Assembly: GCA_947475685.1 (NCBI GenBank)
Contig: CANJNC010000001.1
Location: 62,001 to 126,000 of the forward strand
Direction of reading: 5' to 3'
Source: Comamonadaceae bacterium
GTDB taxonomy: Bacteria > Pseudomonadota > Gammaproteobacteria > Burkholderiales > Burkholderiaceae_C
DNA: 64,000 nucleotides
The notes beneath the pieces are model-generated. The model searched no databases and was not told the DNA's origin. It was given only the letters and a program-made list of their open reading frames with translations. Numbering within the stretch: position 1 is the first letter of the stretch; each line of letters starts with the position of its first letter. A program made the translations under genes and the position numbers. Shown here piece by piece: positions 1 through 9,207 of this stretch.

Positions 1-314
1 TCTCCAGAGCGCAATAATTTCAAACCCTCTTGTCTGCCAGTCGCAGTACCATGCGTTAATAAAAACCGAGCCTCGGGCAGTGTTTTTCTGATCCGATTGA
101 TCAAAATGGAAGCCACCCTGCTCTCACCCAAAGAGACCGCATGAATCCAAATCAAACCTGGAGAAGATTGAACATCATAAAATCCAAAACGCTCTTGAAT
201 CTTTTGCAAGTAGCCCTCTTCTTTTCGGCCTTTTTTTAAAAGCCGAATTTTCACAATAGGCACCATGAGGTTCATCATGATTGAATACATGAACAAAGCG
301 AAGCGTTCAATCAT
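1..314 (-). CDS. waaA: 3-deoxy-D-manno-octulosonic acid (Kdo) transferase, N-terminal part
   Basis: This gene is cut by the window edge; only about the first 104 residues are present. WaaA moves Kdo from CMP-Kdo to lipid A precursor at the inner membrane. The protein starts with a short hydrophobic stretch, then a basic segment with GRKEEGY, then WIHAVSLGES and LTHGTATG, which match the N-terminal domain of Kdo transferases. I place the start at the ATG whose complement lies at 312-314. It overlaps the stop of waaC by 8 bp, so the two genes are translationally coupled. A later in-frame ATG at 266 would remove the membrane segment and is less likely. Confidence 0.85.
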   Translation of the reverse strand, partial: MIERFALFMYSIMMNLMVPIVKIRLLKKGRKEEGYLQKIQERFGFYDVQSSPGLIWIHAVSLGESRVASILINRIRKTLPEARFLLTHGTATGRQEGLKLLRSG

Positions 315-1335
315 GCTTGTGCTGTTTGAGATGAGTGGCCAAAAGCCAATTTTTCCAAACCAAATCCACACCAGGACTTGGGAGCTCGTAGACACTCATT
401 TGGTAGGGGCAATGAAGAGGGCCGGTCCTCCAATCGGTAGGAAAATTGTAAATTTGAACATGCACCAAGTTCAACGCAACGGCAAGATGACTAAGTCCAC
501 TGTCCACACCAATTGCACCCAAGCACTCGCTCATTAAAAGCGACAAGTCGCGAATGGACTGCTTTGGCCAACACGTCAAACCCTGAACTTGTGTCATCAG
601 TTCATTGATAAATTCAAGCTCAGTGTCATTGCCATACGTGACACAAACCTCATAACCAGAGGCCTTTAATCGCTCAGCAAGATCAACCCAGCAACTCAAA
701 TCCCATCTTTTATCTGCTCTTGATGCACCATGAATCAAAAGAACTCTGGGTAAATGTTGAATGCTTGACTCACAAGCACCGGTTTTGCAATTTGCTAGAG
801 ACTGTTTTTGCTTGTCGCCATTGTAAAAGCCGAAGTCTATTTCAGTGGGTACTTCATAGTTCAGAGCTTTTGCACAAAATAGCCTTCCCCGCTCAACAGC
901 GTGTATCCTTTTAGGCAACTCTATCGCTCGGTCCGAAAGCCACCTGGTGAGAGATTCATAGGAGGAGCCATCCGTTTGATTGCCCATCGCCACTCTGACA
1001 CCTTGGGCCGATAAGGCAGCACACCTTGAAATCAACCCAGATTTACTCAATCCTTGAAGATCGAGAACAAAATCATAGGGAATTTTTCTAAGATCTTTGA
1101 AAAAACATTTAACTTCCTCAAGTGAGAAAGCCCTAAATCCTTGCTTCACCCAATCCCTTAAAGCGCAAGGTATCACCCGGTCAATGCGTGAATTGAACTC
1201 CAACAGACTGGCAAATGCTGGTTCAATCACCCAGTCAATTTGTGCCTGTGGAAATTGGGCTTTGATGTCAACCAATATGGGCAACGTATGGATCACATCA
1301 CCCAAAGAGGATAGTTTGACAATCAAAATCCTCAA
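307..1335 (-). CDS. waaC: Lipopolysaccharide heptosyltransferase I
   Basis: This 342-residue glycosyltransferase family 9 protein should add the first L-glycero-D-manno-heptose to Kdo2-lipid A on the cytoplasmic face of the inner membrane. The N-terminus, MRILIVKLSSLGDVIHTLP, is the hallmark of the family. A GVDSGLSHLAVAL segment about 60 residues from the C-terminus is the nucleotide-sugar loop of the second Rossmann domain. It overlaps the upstream phosphohexomutase by 4 bp and the downstream waaA by 8 bp, forming a three-gene LPS-core operon. WaaC rather than WaaF is inferred from the position next to waaA and the N-terminal wording. Confidence 0.9.
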   Translation of the reverse strand: MRILIVKLSSLGDVIHTLPILVDIKAQFPQAQIDWVIEPAFASLLEFNSRIDRVIPCALRDWVKQGFRAFSLEEVKCFFKDLRKIPYDFVLDLQGLSKSGLISRCAALSAQGVRVAMGNQTDGSSYESLTRWLSDRAIELPKRIHAVERGRLFCAKALNYEVPTEIDFGFYNGDKQKQSLANCKTGACESSIQHLPRVLLIHGASRADKRWDLSCWVDLAERLKASGYEVCVTYGNDTELEFINELMTQVQGLTCWPKQSIRDLSLLMSECLGAIGVDSGLSHLAVALNLVHVQIYNFPTDWRTGPLHCPYQMSVYELPSPGVDLVWKNWLLATHLKQHKHD

Positions 1336-2732
1336 TGCTGGGACTCCATGAGTTGCGCATTGGGTAGAACCCTTCTCAAAAGAGCAAGCATATCGGACTC
1401 AATTCTTTGAAGCGAATCCTCAGATCGACCCTCAAAACGCAATACCAAGACAGGTGTTGTATTGGAACTTCTTATCAAACCAAATCCGTCAAGCCAGTCG
1501 ATTCGCAGACCATCAATTGTGGTGACTTGCGGGGAATGCGCCATAGAAGGAACCCCTTCAGATTCAATGAGTTGAACCAACTGACTCATCAAAAGGGGAG
1601 CTTCACCATCTTGGATGGCTATATTCAATTCAGGAGTAGAGAAGCTGTCTTCAAGCTCATTTAACAAGGTGTTGCCATCGGCCACTGCACTCAGTATCTC
1701 CAGCAATCTAGCCCCTGCGTATGTACCATCATCAAAGCCAAACCACCGTTCTTTGAAAAAAATATGGCCACTCATCTCCCCGCCCAAAGGAGAGTCGATT
1801 TCCTTCATCTTCGCTTTGATCAAAGAGTGTCCGGTTTTATACATGAGAGGCTTGCCTCCCAATGATGAAATATAGGGCGCCAATCGTTGCGAGCACTTCA
1901 CATCAAAAACAATCGATCCTCCAGGAACGCGCGACAAGACATCTTTAGCGAACAATTGCATTTGTCGATCAGGGTAAATGTTCTCGCCCGTTTTTGTCAC
2001 CACACCCAAACGGTCTCCGTCTCCGTCAAATGCAAATCCCACCTCAGCGTCATGCGCTTGAATCGATGCAATCAAATCTTTTAAATTCTCAGGCTTACTG
2101 GGATCAGGGTGATGATTTGGAAAATGACCATCCACCTCACTGAACAATTCAATCACCTCACAACCTAGCTCCTTGAACACGTTGGGTGCAAATGCACCAG
2201 CAACTCCATTGCCAGAATCAATCACCACACGAATTGGGCGCTTCAGATGAACGGTCTTCACAATGCGGCTCTTGTACTCATCGTAAATGGAGTGCGCAGT
2301 GTAGGTACCGGATTTCTGTGATGGAGAGACTCCAGCGAGCATCAATTCACGCAAGTCTTGAATGGATTGACCATACAAAGCTTGTCCACCCATGACCATT
2401 TTAAAGCCGTTGTAATCTTTTGGGTTGTGACTGCCGGTAATTTGGATACCACTTTTTGTGAGGGTGTGCGCAGCATAGTAAAGCATGGGGGTCGTGCACA
2501 AATCAATATCAAAGACATCAATTCCAACGCACATCAATCCTTTTGCAAGCGCGCTTAGCAAACCTGGTCCACTGATCCTTCCGTCTCGGCCAATACTTAC
2601 GCAAGTCTCTTTGTTTTTAATCAATTGTGTGCCAAAAGCCATCCCAAGGGATTGGGCGAACACTTCATCGATTTGGGTCGGAACAACGCCCCGAATGTCG
2701 TAAGCTTTATAAACGAGAGGATTAAATTTCAT
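1332..2732 (-). CDS. Phosphomannomutase/phosphoglucomutase
   Basis: A 466-residue alpha-D-phosphohexomutase that interconverts hexose 1- and 6-phosphates to supply sugar nucleotides for LPS and exopolysaccharide. The phosphoserine loop TGSHNPKDYNG puts the catalytic serine at residue 101. The Mg-binding loop DGDGDR is at 236-241, the sugar loop GEMSGH at 318-323, and the phosphate-binding RSSNTTP is near the C-terminus. This combination fits the AlgC/ManB type with dual mannose/glucose specificity. It is the first gene of the waaC-waaA group. A divergent start with ogt leaves about 110 bp for promoters. I leave the symbol blank because manB, algC and pgm cannot be told apart here. Confidence 0.9.
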   Translation of the reverse strand: MKFNPLVYKAYDIRGVVPTQIDEVFAQSLGMAFGTQLIKNKETCVSIGRDGRISGPGLLSALAKGLMCVGIDVFDIDLCTTPMLYYAAHTLTKSGIQITGSHNPKDYNGFKMVMGGQALYGQSIQDLRELMLAGVSPSQKSGTYTAHSIYDEYKSRIVKTVHLKRPIRVVIDSGNGVAGAFAPNVFKELGCEVIELFSEVDGHFPNHHPDPSKPENLKDLIASIQAHDAEVGFAFDGDGDRLGVVTKTGENIYPDRQMQLFAKDVLSRVPGGSIVFDVKCSQRLAPYISSLGGKPLMYKTGHSLIKAKMKEIDSPLGGEMSGHIFFKERWFGFDDGTYAGARLLEILSAVADGNTLLNELEDSFSTPELNIAIQDGEAPLLMSQLVQLIESEGVPSMAHSPQVTTIDGLRIDWLDGFGLIRSSNTTPVLVLRFEGRSEDSLQRIESDMLALLRRVLPNAQLMESQH

Positions 2733-2843
2733 TGATCTATTTTAATGTTCTTTCAAGGGCGATCACCCAAGAAAAGACAAACTTTTCACAAGCCTGTTAT
2801 GATTTGGATTAGCTAAGAATTAAACCTAATCACCTACCTTTTG

Positions 2844-3368
2844 ATGCCCGAATCCCATATCAGTCGATCGTTGAGTCCGACACCTTTAGGTGAAATGCTG
2901 GTTTTATGTTCAGAAAAAGGACTTCGCGGATGCTGGTTCCTTGGTCAATCTCATTTTCCCAAGGATGCATTTAATTTCAGCGAATCTCAAACCGCAAAAA
3001 GTACAGAAATTCATCAAGCAGTGAGCCATCAACTTGGGCTTTACTTTAGCAATCAAATTGATAAATTTGACATCTGCTTAGACTTAGACAATGAGGGCAC
3101 CGCCTTTCAAAAAGAGGTATGGCACGCTTTAACAAGCATTCCCTACGGGGCAACTCTAAGTTACTCCACCATTGCTCAGAAAATCAATCGACCCAACGCC
3201 CTGAGGGCTGTGGGAAGCGCCATTGGGAGAAACCCAATCAGTGTGATCATTCCATGTCACAGGGTCATTGGCGCCAATGGCTCAATTACGGGATATGCGG
3301 GTGGCATTGAAAGAAAAAGATCTCTTCTTTTTCTTGAGGGACATCAAAACACCAAGCACGCTCAATGA
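2844..3368 (+). CDS. ogt: Methylated-DNA--protein-cysteine methyltransferase
   Basis: A suicide DNA repair protein that moves the alkyl group from O6-alkylguanine to its own cysteine. The active site IIPCHRVIG is present, with the acceptor cysteine at residue 138 counted from the ATG at 2844. The DNA-binding part (LSYSTIAQKINRP, LRAVGSAIGRNP) precedes it. About 174 residues is the normal Ogt length, without an Ada regulatory domain. A TTG codon sits directly before the chosen ATG. The stop overlaps the next gene's start by 4 bp. Confidence 0.92.
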   Translation: MPESHISRSLSPTPLGEMLVLCSEKGLRGCWFLGQSHFPKDAFNFSESQTAKSTEIHQAVSHQLGLYFSNQIDKFDICLDLDNEGTAFQKEVWHALTSIPYGATLSYSTIAQKINRPNALRAVGSAIGRNPISVIIPCHRVIGANGSITGYAGGIERKRSLLFLEGHQNTKHAQ

Positions 3369-4258
3369 ATCAACAAGTTAAATCGCCTTGGGTGCTGGAC
3401 TACCTGATCTTGTCCTTGTGTTGGGGCACTTCTTTCATACTCATGCGAGAAGCAACCAAGTCCTTTGGCCCTTTTTTATGCTCATGGTTAAGGGTCACCA
3501 TTGCCTCCCTTATATTGCTTCCCTACATCATTGGAAAGGGAGAGTGGCCGCAACTCATTGAGCATTGGCAAAAAATGATGATCGCTGGACTCTTTAGCTG
3601 TGTCATTCCTTTTTGCTGCTACTTTTATGCATTGACCTCATTGAGCACTGGTTTATCAAGTGTCTTGAATGCAACCACCCCCATGTTTGGCGCCTTGATT
3701 GCTTGGATTTGGCTTAAAGAGAAACTCAATGCTTTGCGCGTAACGGGATTGTTGCTTGGTTTTTTAGGCATCACCTCGCTCATCTTCAATGCATCTCAAC
3801 CCGGTGAATTGCACAATGCGCACCATGTGATCGCTATATTGGCTTGTCTATTGGCGACTTTTTTCTACGGACTTGCAGCCAACTTCTCGCAAAAATACAT
3901 GCGCAACTTCTCACCCATGCTCAATGCAACAGGATGCTTAATTGGAGCAAGCGTTGCACTCTTTGTGCCAGCGATTTTGGATTTGCCCAGTGAATGGCCT
4001 AGCCTCAGCAGCACCCTGGCCATCACCTTGTCTGGTGTATTCAGCACAGCGGCTGCCTATGCCTTGTTTTTTCGAATTATCTCTAAGATCGGAGCGACTA
4101 GATCCATGACCATCACCTATTTGGTGTCGTTGATCGCAATTTGCTTAGGACTGTATGTCCTTGATGAAAGCATCTCCCTGGTCATGATTGCCAGTGCAAT
4201 GATTGTACTTTTGGGTACAGCCTTATCCAGCGGCCTCATTACAAGGCAACAGTCCTGA
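3365..4258 (+). CDS. EamA-family (DMT) transporter
   Basis: A 297-residue inner-membrane protein with about ten hydrophobic segments in two repeated halves, the usual architecture of drug/metabolite transporters of the EamA (RhaT/YdcZ) type. The first half has SLCWGTSFILMREA and the repeat boundary carries a typical conserved WLKEKL. Members export amino acids, nucleosides or other small metabolites; the substrate cannot be read from the sequence. It starts within the last codons of ogt (ATGA overlap), so the two are co-transcribed. It converges with the hydrolase gene, whose stop is 1 bp away. Confidence 0.85.
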   Translation: MNQQVKSPWVLDYLILSLCWGTSFILMREATKSFGPFLCSWLRVTIASLILLPYIIGKGEWPQLIEHWQKMMIAGLFSCVIPFCCYFYALTSLSTGLSSVLNATTPMFGALIAWIWLKEKLNALRVTGLLLGFLGITSLIFNASQPGELHNAHHVIAILACLLATFFYGLAANFSQKYMRNFSPMLNATGCLIGASVALFVPAILDLPSEWPSLSSTLAITLSGVFSTAAAYALFFRIISKIGATRSMTITYLVSLIAICLGLYVLDESISLVMIASAMIVLLGTALSSGLITRQQS

Positions 4259-4259
4259 T

Positions 4260-5144
4260 TCAATCGTATTTTTTAAGCATTTTATTCAAAATACGGATGA
4301 CAACTGAGTCTGGCTTCAAGACGCTTTCAAGAATTGAGAAATGATGCAGTCCATCAACTATCTTGGCCTGTGGCACCGCCTTTTTACCCCAAGCCTTTTG
4401 GATCAAAAGACATTGACGAATGAATTCAGCGCTTTCAAGCCCACCCACCACGCTGTACAAATGACCTCTCTTGGGTTTGGGCATCCAAGCGGGACTCAAC
4501 TTAACGGCACTGGCCTCATTGAGTTTTAAAGTCACATTCAAAAAAGGCGTCTTGCGAATTGACTCCATCTCATGCAGACCAGAAATAGATAGCCCACTCT
4601 TGATCAAATGCTTAGGCAGTGAAGCACTGAACTTTTTCCATTTTGTGTTGAGAAGCATCGCACTCAGGTGTCCTCCAGCAGAATGGCCGACCACATGAAT
4701 ACGTGATGGATCTCCCCCATATTCAGCAATGTGCTCCCACACCCAGGCCATGGCCTTGACCATTTGCATCGTGATTTGTTCAATCGTGACTTGTGGACAC
4801 AAGTCGTAATTTAAAATCACTGCACAGGCTCCAATTTGGTTCAATGCAGGCGCGACAAAGGCATGGTCCTCTTTATAAAGAGATCTCCAATAGCCTCCAT
4901 GAATAAAGACCACGACAGGCGCCAAGGGGGAATTGGCCGCTTTAGAGACCTGTGGCAATGGATAAATATCAAGATTTTCAAATTGTCCTTGCCCATAATA
5001 GGCCTGCACTCTGTGAGTTGAAGTCTCCTTTAACACTTTTTGCGATTGAGTTTGCCAGAACTCTATGTGCGATCCAGCCTCGGGGACCAAGTCTCGGTTG
5101 TTGTACATCGAGTTGTACCACTCTGGCGTGTGCTTATTCATCAT
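4260..5144 (-). CDS. Alpha/beta hydrolase, arylformamidase-like
   Basis: A 294-residue alpha/beta hydrolase of the arylformamidase/BD-FAE group. It has an oxyanion-hole motif HGGYW near residue 83, a nucleophile elbow GHSAGGH near residue 155 and a catalytic His in LHHFS near the end. The fold relatives hydrolyse N-formylkynurenine or short acyl esters. No kynurenine-pathway gene is adjacent, so the substrate is open. Where relatives often have Asp (GGxESDEF), this protein reads GGLESAEF, so the acid residue of the triad may be placed differently. Two ATGs in tandem (5144 and 5141) can serve as start. Confidence 0.75.
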   Translation of the reverse strand: MMNKHTPEWYNSMYNNRDLVPEAGSHIEFWQTQSQKVLKETSTHRVQAYYGQGQFENLDIYPLPQVSKAANSPLAPVVVFIHGGYWRSLYKEDHAFVAPALNQIGACAVILNYDLCPQVTIEQITMQMVKAMAWVWEHIAEYGGDPSRIHVVGHSAGGHLSAMLLNTKWKKFSASLPKHLIKSGLSISGLHEMESIRKTPFLNVTLKLNEASAVKLSPAWMPKPKRGHLYSVVGGLESAEFIRQCLLIQKAWGKKAVPQAKIVDGLHHFSILESVLKPDSVVIRILNKMLKKYD

Positions 5145-5173
5145 GAAAACCTTTTAAACATATATTTTGCACT

Positions 5174-5971
5174 CTATAGAGGCAAGCGACCGGCACAATA
5201 AATCAGCGCTGGAAATGAGGCGCACCAAGCCCAAAAAAATCGGTTGAGCCCAAAAAACCAAAAAACCAAGAAATGAAACAAGGCAGCGATTTCACAATAA
5301 AGCACCGCGATGTCTGAGCTTAGCAGTAAAAAGGGCGCAAAGCCTTCCCACACCATAAACCCCCAACTGCACAAAAGGGCGATGGGCTTGAGCCTGAAAT
5401 AGCTCTTAAGACTCAAAGGTCCATAAATCCCGCCGTCCAAAAACATCACAAGCGCTGAACCGTCTCTCCACTCTCGTCGCTTTAATTTCACCCAACCGGA
5501 AATAAAATAAGAGGAAATGGTATGCAAAGAGATGTACCAAAGCCCGGCTTTGTATCCCAAGGTCACCGGACTTAAAAAATTGCACGCCTGCGCAATCAAC
5601 AAACCTGTGATCACCACCAAACTCAAAAAATCGCTTCCACCATTGAATGCACCACGGAAACGAAACAACAAACAAACATGACTTAAAAACAAAAAAACCA
5701 TGAGCCCCATGTTTGAACCCAAAGCCAACAAACACAAGGCGCCAAGAAGCCTTGCACACAAGTGAATGACATGGACTTTTTCTTGAAATATAAAGTCAAG
5801 AAATTGATTGAACACAGGCATGTTTTGCGGAACTTCCTCTCTCAACTTAGACCAAACCCACACACCCTCACCGATCATATTTTTTTGAATGCGAAAAAAC
5901 TCAAAGGTTTGAATCAATAAACTTAAACCAAGCCATAAGCTTAGCAAGCGCATGGACTGAAGATCACTCAT
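5174..5971 (-). CDS. HTTM-domain-like integral membrane protein
   Basis: A 265-residue multi-pass membrane protein with about seven hydrophobic segments. The spacing and phrases (FRGAFNGGSDFL, YISLHTISSYFISGWVKL, LNRFFWAW) resemble the HTTM domain found in vitamin K-dependent gamma-carboxylase-like proteins of bacteria. The bacterial proteins have no agreed function, and carboxylase activity should not be assumed. It overlaps the upstream gene by 8 bp, so the two are coupled. Base composition looks like the neighbours, which argues against recent transfer. Confidence 0.6.
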   Translation of the reverse strand: MSDLQSMRLLSLWLGLSLLIQTFEFFRIQKNMIGEGVWVWSKLREEVPQNMPVFNQFLDFIFQEKVHVIHLCARLLGALCLLALGSNMGLMVFLFLSHVCLLFRFRGAFNGGSDFLSLVVITGLLIAQACNFLSPVTLGYKAGLWYISLHTISSYFISGWVKLKRREWRDGSALVMFLDGGIYGPLSLKSYFRLKPIALLCSWGFMVWEGFAPFLLLSSDIAVLYCEIAALFHFLVFWFFGLNRFFWAWCASFPALIYCAGRLPL

Positions 5972-6479
5972 TTTTCAACTCTGGCGAGACCAACATCACT
6001 TGAACATCTTTGGGCTCAAGCGGGTGATTGAGTTGAGGCATTTCCATTCGAACCTCAAAACGATAGGACTTAAAAGGACTCTGGGACTCTAACGCAAAGG
6101 AGCGGGCAAGCCTGCAAATGAGCGAATAAGTCACCAATTGACTTGCATCCCCGCCATGCTGGAGTTGATTGAGATCGCCCACAAAATGCTCAATCAAGTT
6201 TTGATTGGCCAAATGAAGATTGACATGTGGGTTGTGAAAAACGTCAAAAATACTTCTCTTGACTCTTGGGTACAGCACTTGCCAATCCAGCCAAAGCCCA
6301 TCGGCTCTTTGGACCTGAACATACAGTCTTGGAGCATAGCCAATGGCATGAAAAAATTTCCAGTTCGGGAAAAAAGCTCTTAGGTAGAACAACCACGGAC
6401 TCTTGATTTCTCGCGTCTTAAAAAAAAGCGCAGTGAAGAGCAATAGAAAATACAAAAGGATTAAGGTGTAGGTCATCAT
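5964..6479 (-). CDS. Uncharacterised membrane-anchored protein, partner of the HTTM gene
   Basis: I do not recognise a named family. From the ATG pair at 6479/6476 the product is about 171 residues. It has one N-terminal transmembrane helix (TLILLYFLLLFTALFF) and a soluble remainder containing LRAFFPNWKFFHAIG and LWLDWQVLYP. This wording resembles soluble regions found beside HTTM proteins in other proteobacteria, from memory only. It overlaps the downstream HTTM gene by 8 bp. An upstream in-frame ATG at 6551 would add 24 non-hydrophobic residues before the helix and is less plausible. Confidence 0.6.
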   Translation of the reverse strand: MMTYTLILLYFLLLFTALFFKTREIKSPWLFYLRAFFPNWKFFHAIGYAPRLYVQVQRADGLWLDWQVLYPRVKRSIFDVFHNPHVNLHLANQNLIEHFVGDLNQLQHGGDASQLVTYSLICRLARSFALESQSPFKSYRFEVRMEMPQLNHPLEPKDVQVMLVSPELKNE

Positions 6480-6706
6480 GTCATTTTGGATTGAATATAG
6501 ATGAGTATGACGCCAAAAGTCAATCCCAAAGTCTGGCTTTTGCTCCAGCAAAATTATAGCTCGCCTGACTGTCTGCGCTTAAGGGCAACGCTTGTAAGCT
6601 CTTGACTTGGTACAAATGCTCTTTCACCCCGTCATTTCTTTGGTAGGATTTAACCCCAAGTAGTTTTTTTAATCGACTCCAACCTTTCTTTTCTATCCCT
6701 TGGCCC

Positions 6707-7945
6707 ATGGACACCTCAACTTCAAACCTCCACCCCAACACAGGCCCCTTGTCGGGCCTCAAAGTCATTGAATTAGGCCAACTGATTGCAGGCCCCTTTG
6801 CCGCAAAAACGTTGGCCGATTTTGGAGCGGAGGTCCTCAAAATCGAGTCCCCCAAATCTGGAGATCCCCTGAGAGTTTGGAGGGTGCTGCACGAAGGCAC
6901 GTCCCTTTGGTGGCAAGTTCAATCGAGAAATAAAAAATCTCTTAGTCTGGATTTAAGACAAAAAGAAGGTCAAGACATTGTTCGACAATTGATCCACAAG
7001 GCAGATGTCTTGATCGAGAATTTCCGTCCTGGAACGCTTGAGGCTTGGGGCATGGGGCCTGAGGACTTGTTCAAAATCAACCCGCGACTGATCGTTCTTC
7101 GAATCAGTGGCTATGGTCAAACGGGGCCCTACAAAGACAAACCGGGCTTTGGCGTGATTGCTGAGGCCATGGGTGGCATGCGCCACCTCACAGCTGAGCC
7201 TGGCCGAGTGCCCGTGCGGGTGGGCATCTCCATTGGAGACACTTTGGCCGCACTGCATGGCGTCATTGGCATTTTGATGTCTTTGCATGAGCGCGAGCGC
7301 TCTGGCAAAGGCCAGGTGATCGATGTGGCTTTGTACGAGGCAGTCTTCAATTGCATGGAGAGCTTGCTGCCCGAATACAGCGTCAAAGGCATCATCCGAG
7401 AAGCTGCCGGTAGCGCATTGCCTGGCATCGCACCAACGAACGCATATCGCTGCAAGGACAATTCTTATGCATTGATCGCTGGCAATGGCGACAGCATCTA
7501 CAAACGACTCATGCACGCCATCGGTAGAGATGATTTGGGGCTGGATCCAGAGTTAAAGGACAACACAGGCCGTGTGCGTCGGGTGGCTGAAATTGACCAA
7601 GCCATTTCGAACTGGACATCTCAATATGCTGTAGATGAAGTTTTGGCCGTGCTCGATCAAGCAGAGGTCCCTGCTGGAAAAATATACAATGTGGCCGATA
7701 TATCCAACGATCCTCACTATATCGACAGAGGCATGATTGAACAGTTAACGCTTAAAGACGGTACCCAAATGAATGTACCTGGCGTTGTCCCCAAGCTCAG
7801 CAGGACGCCAGGCCACAGACCTCAATTGGCCCCTGATCTGGGTGCCGATACCCACGAGACCTTGAAATCCATTGGATTGAGTGAAGAACAAATCCAAGCA
7901 CTTTTAGACAAGGGCATCATTTCCATGCCTCATGCCCAACATTGA
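6707..7945 (+). CDS. CaiB/BaiF (class III) CoA transferase
   Basis: A 412-residue family III CoA transferase, cytoplasmic, moving CoA between carboxylic acids through aspartyl-CoA chemistry. The N-terminus has LSGLKVIELGQLIAGP and DFGAEVLKIESP. NFRPGTLE and GYGQTGPY follow. The catalytic Asp is likely D178 in GISIGDTLA. Relatives include formyl-CoA, crotonobetaine and succinyl-CoA:mesaconate transferases; the acyl donor cannot be assigned. It is followed by a methyltransferase gene 9 bp downstream, but the functional link is unclear. Confidence 0.85.
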   Translation: MDTSTSNLHPNTGPLSGLKVIELGQLIAGPFAAKTLADFGAEVLKIESPKSGDPLRVWRVLHEGTSLWWQVQSRNKKSLSLDLRQKEGQDIVRQLIHKADVLIENFRPGTLEAWGMGPEDLFKINPRLIVLRISGYGQTGPYKDKPGFGVIAEAMGGMRHLTAEPGRVPVRVGISIGDTLAALHGVIGILMSLHERERSGKGQVIDVALYEAVFNCMESLLPEYSVKGIIREAAGSALPGIAPTNAYRCKDNSYALIAGNGDSIYKRLMHAIGRDDLGLDPELKDNTGRVRRVAEIDQAISNWTSQYAVDEVLAVLDQAEVPAGKIYNVADISNDPHYIDRGMIEQLTLKDGTQMNVPGVVPKLSRTPGHRPQLAPDLGADTHETLKSIGLSEEQIQALLDKGIISMPHAQH

Positions 7946-7954
7946 CTGCACATA

Positions 7955-9160
7955 TTGAACATCAATTCACCTTCATTTCAACTCCCGATTGTCAAAAGTG
8001 CATACGACTGTGGCTTAGAGACTCGCCCCCCTTCCTTTGAGCCTTACCAATGGTGCAGTGAAAGCCCTCTGGAAAGCCCTCAGACTTGGCTTGCCGTCAG
8101 AGATGACCTCACTGCAGATCAAGCAGTCTGCCTTGCTAAAATGGGAGTTGGCTTGATTTGGCAAGGAGATTTTCACAATGCCCGCCAACTGTTGAGCGCC
8201 ATGTCCAAGAGGCTTGCCAACAAAAAGCACTCCGAGCAACTGTCAAAAAAACCAATCCTTGAGCGCTTTCACATCCACCGTTTGCACCAATCTCAACGGC
8301 TACAAGTCCTCAGCAAGGTATTGGTCCCAGTGGATGGGGCCTATCAAATTCCTCTTAAACGCGCACCAGTTGTAAATGAGGTTTTAACCCATGTTTGGGG
8401 GCCAACGACCAACCAAGCGAAATTGGTTTCTCTCAGAGAGATCTTGGGCTTCATTGGCGCTTACGAATGGTTTAAGAATGGCATTGAGTTGGATGAGGGT
8501 TTCATGGCCCCCGCTCCTTTGAACAAAATTCACCCGTATTACGGTGTGTTTTCTCCTCTAAGGGGAGAGTATTTGTCCTTGATACACCAAGCGACCATTG
8601 ATGAACACATCCAAGGCTTGAACGCATTTGACATTGGTGTTGGCACTGGCGTGATCAGCGCGATGCTCATTCGCCGAGGGTTTGCGCATGTGCTCGCAAC
8701 CGACTCTCAAAAACGCGCCATAGCGTGTGCGCAGGACAATTTAAATCGACTAGGCCTCGCGCAACGCGTAAGCCTACTTGAATGCGACTTGTTTCCCCCT
8801 TCAAAAGCCCATCTGATCGTTTGCAATCCTCCATGGCTTCCGGGCAAAGCTCGCTCCACCATAGAAAAAGCCATCTTTGACGAACACAGCCAAATGCTCA
8901 AGGGGTTTTTAAATGGATTAAAAAACCATCTAGAGAAGCGTGGTGAAGGGTGGCTCATCATGTCCGATCTTGCAGAAAGGTTGGGCTTGCGAGCTGAGAA
9001 CGACTTACGGCAGTGGATCTTCAATGCAGACTTAGAAATTATCGACATCTTGCATACCAAGGCCAATCATCCAAAAGCAATGGATAAAACAGATCCATTT
9101 TTTCAAGCCAGAAGTCAAGAAGTCACCTCGCTTTGGCGCTTAAAACATGGGCGACAATAA
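7955..9160 (+). CDS. Class I SAM-dependent methyltransferase with NPPW motif
   Basis: A 401-residue protein. The C-terminal half is a Rossmann methyltransferase with FDIGVGTGVIS (SAM-binding motif I) near residue 225 and CNPPWLPG (motif IV) near 289. The NPPW tetrad is typical of enzymes that methylate an amide or exocyclic amine, such as PrmB/PrmC or RNA and DNA N-methylases. The first 200 residues do not match a domain I can name. The start is TTG, 9 bp after the previous stop; no closer ATG fits. The target could be a ribosomal or release protein, or rRNA. Confidence 0.7.
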   Translation: MNINSPSFQLPIVKSAYDCGLETRPPSFEPYQWCSESPLESPQTWLAVRDDLTADQAVCLAKMGVGLIWQGDFHNARQLLSAMSKRLANKKHSEQLSKKPILERFHIHRLHQSQRLQVLSKVLVPVDGAYQIPLKRAPVVNEVLTHVWGPTTNQAKLVSLREILGFIGAYEWFKNGIELDEGFMAPAPLNKIHPYYGVFSPLRGEYLSLIHQATIDEHIQGLNAFDIGVGTGVISAMLIRRGFAHVLATDSQKRAIACAQDNLNRLGLAQRVSLLECDLFPPSKAHLIVCNPPWLPGKARSTIEKAIFDEHSQMLKGFLNGLKNHLEKRGEGWLIMSDLAERLGLRAENDLRQWIFNADLEIIDILHTKANHPKAMDKTDPFFQARSQEVTSLWRLKHGRQ

Positions 9161-9207
9161 GGCCTGAACCTTTGGCGGACCTACATCTTTTTTAAGCATT
9201 TCTCTCT

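Noticed and set aside
6520-6900. A 126-codon minus-strand frame reaching into the CoA transferase start
   Set aside because: It overlaps the conserved N-terminus of the CoA transferase and has no family resemblance.
6953-7516. A 187-codon minus-strand frame inside the CoA transferase gene
   Set aside because: It is antisense to intact family motifs, His/Ala-rich without domain logic, and lacks a ribosome site.
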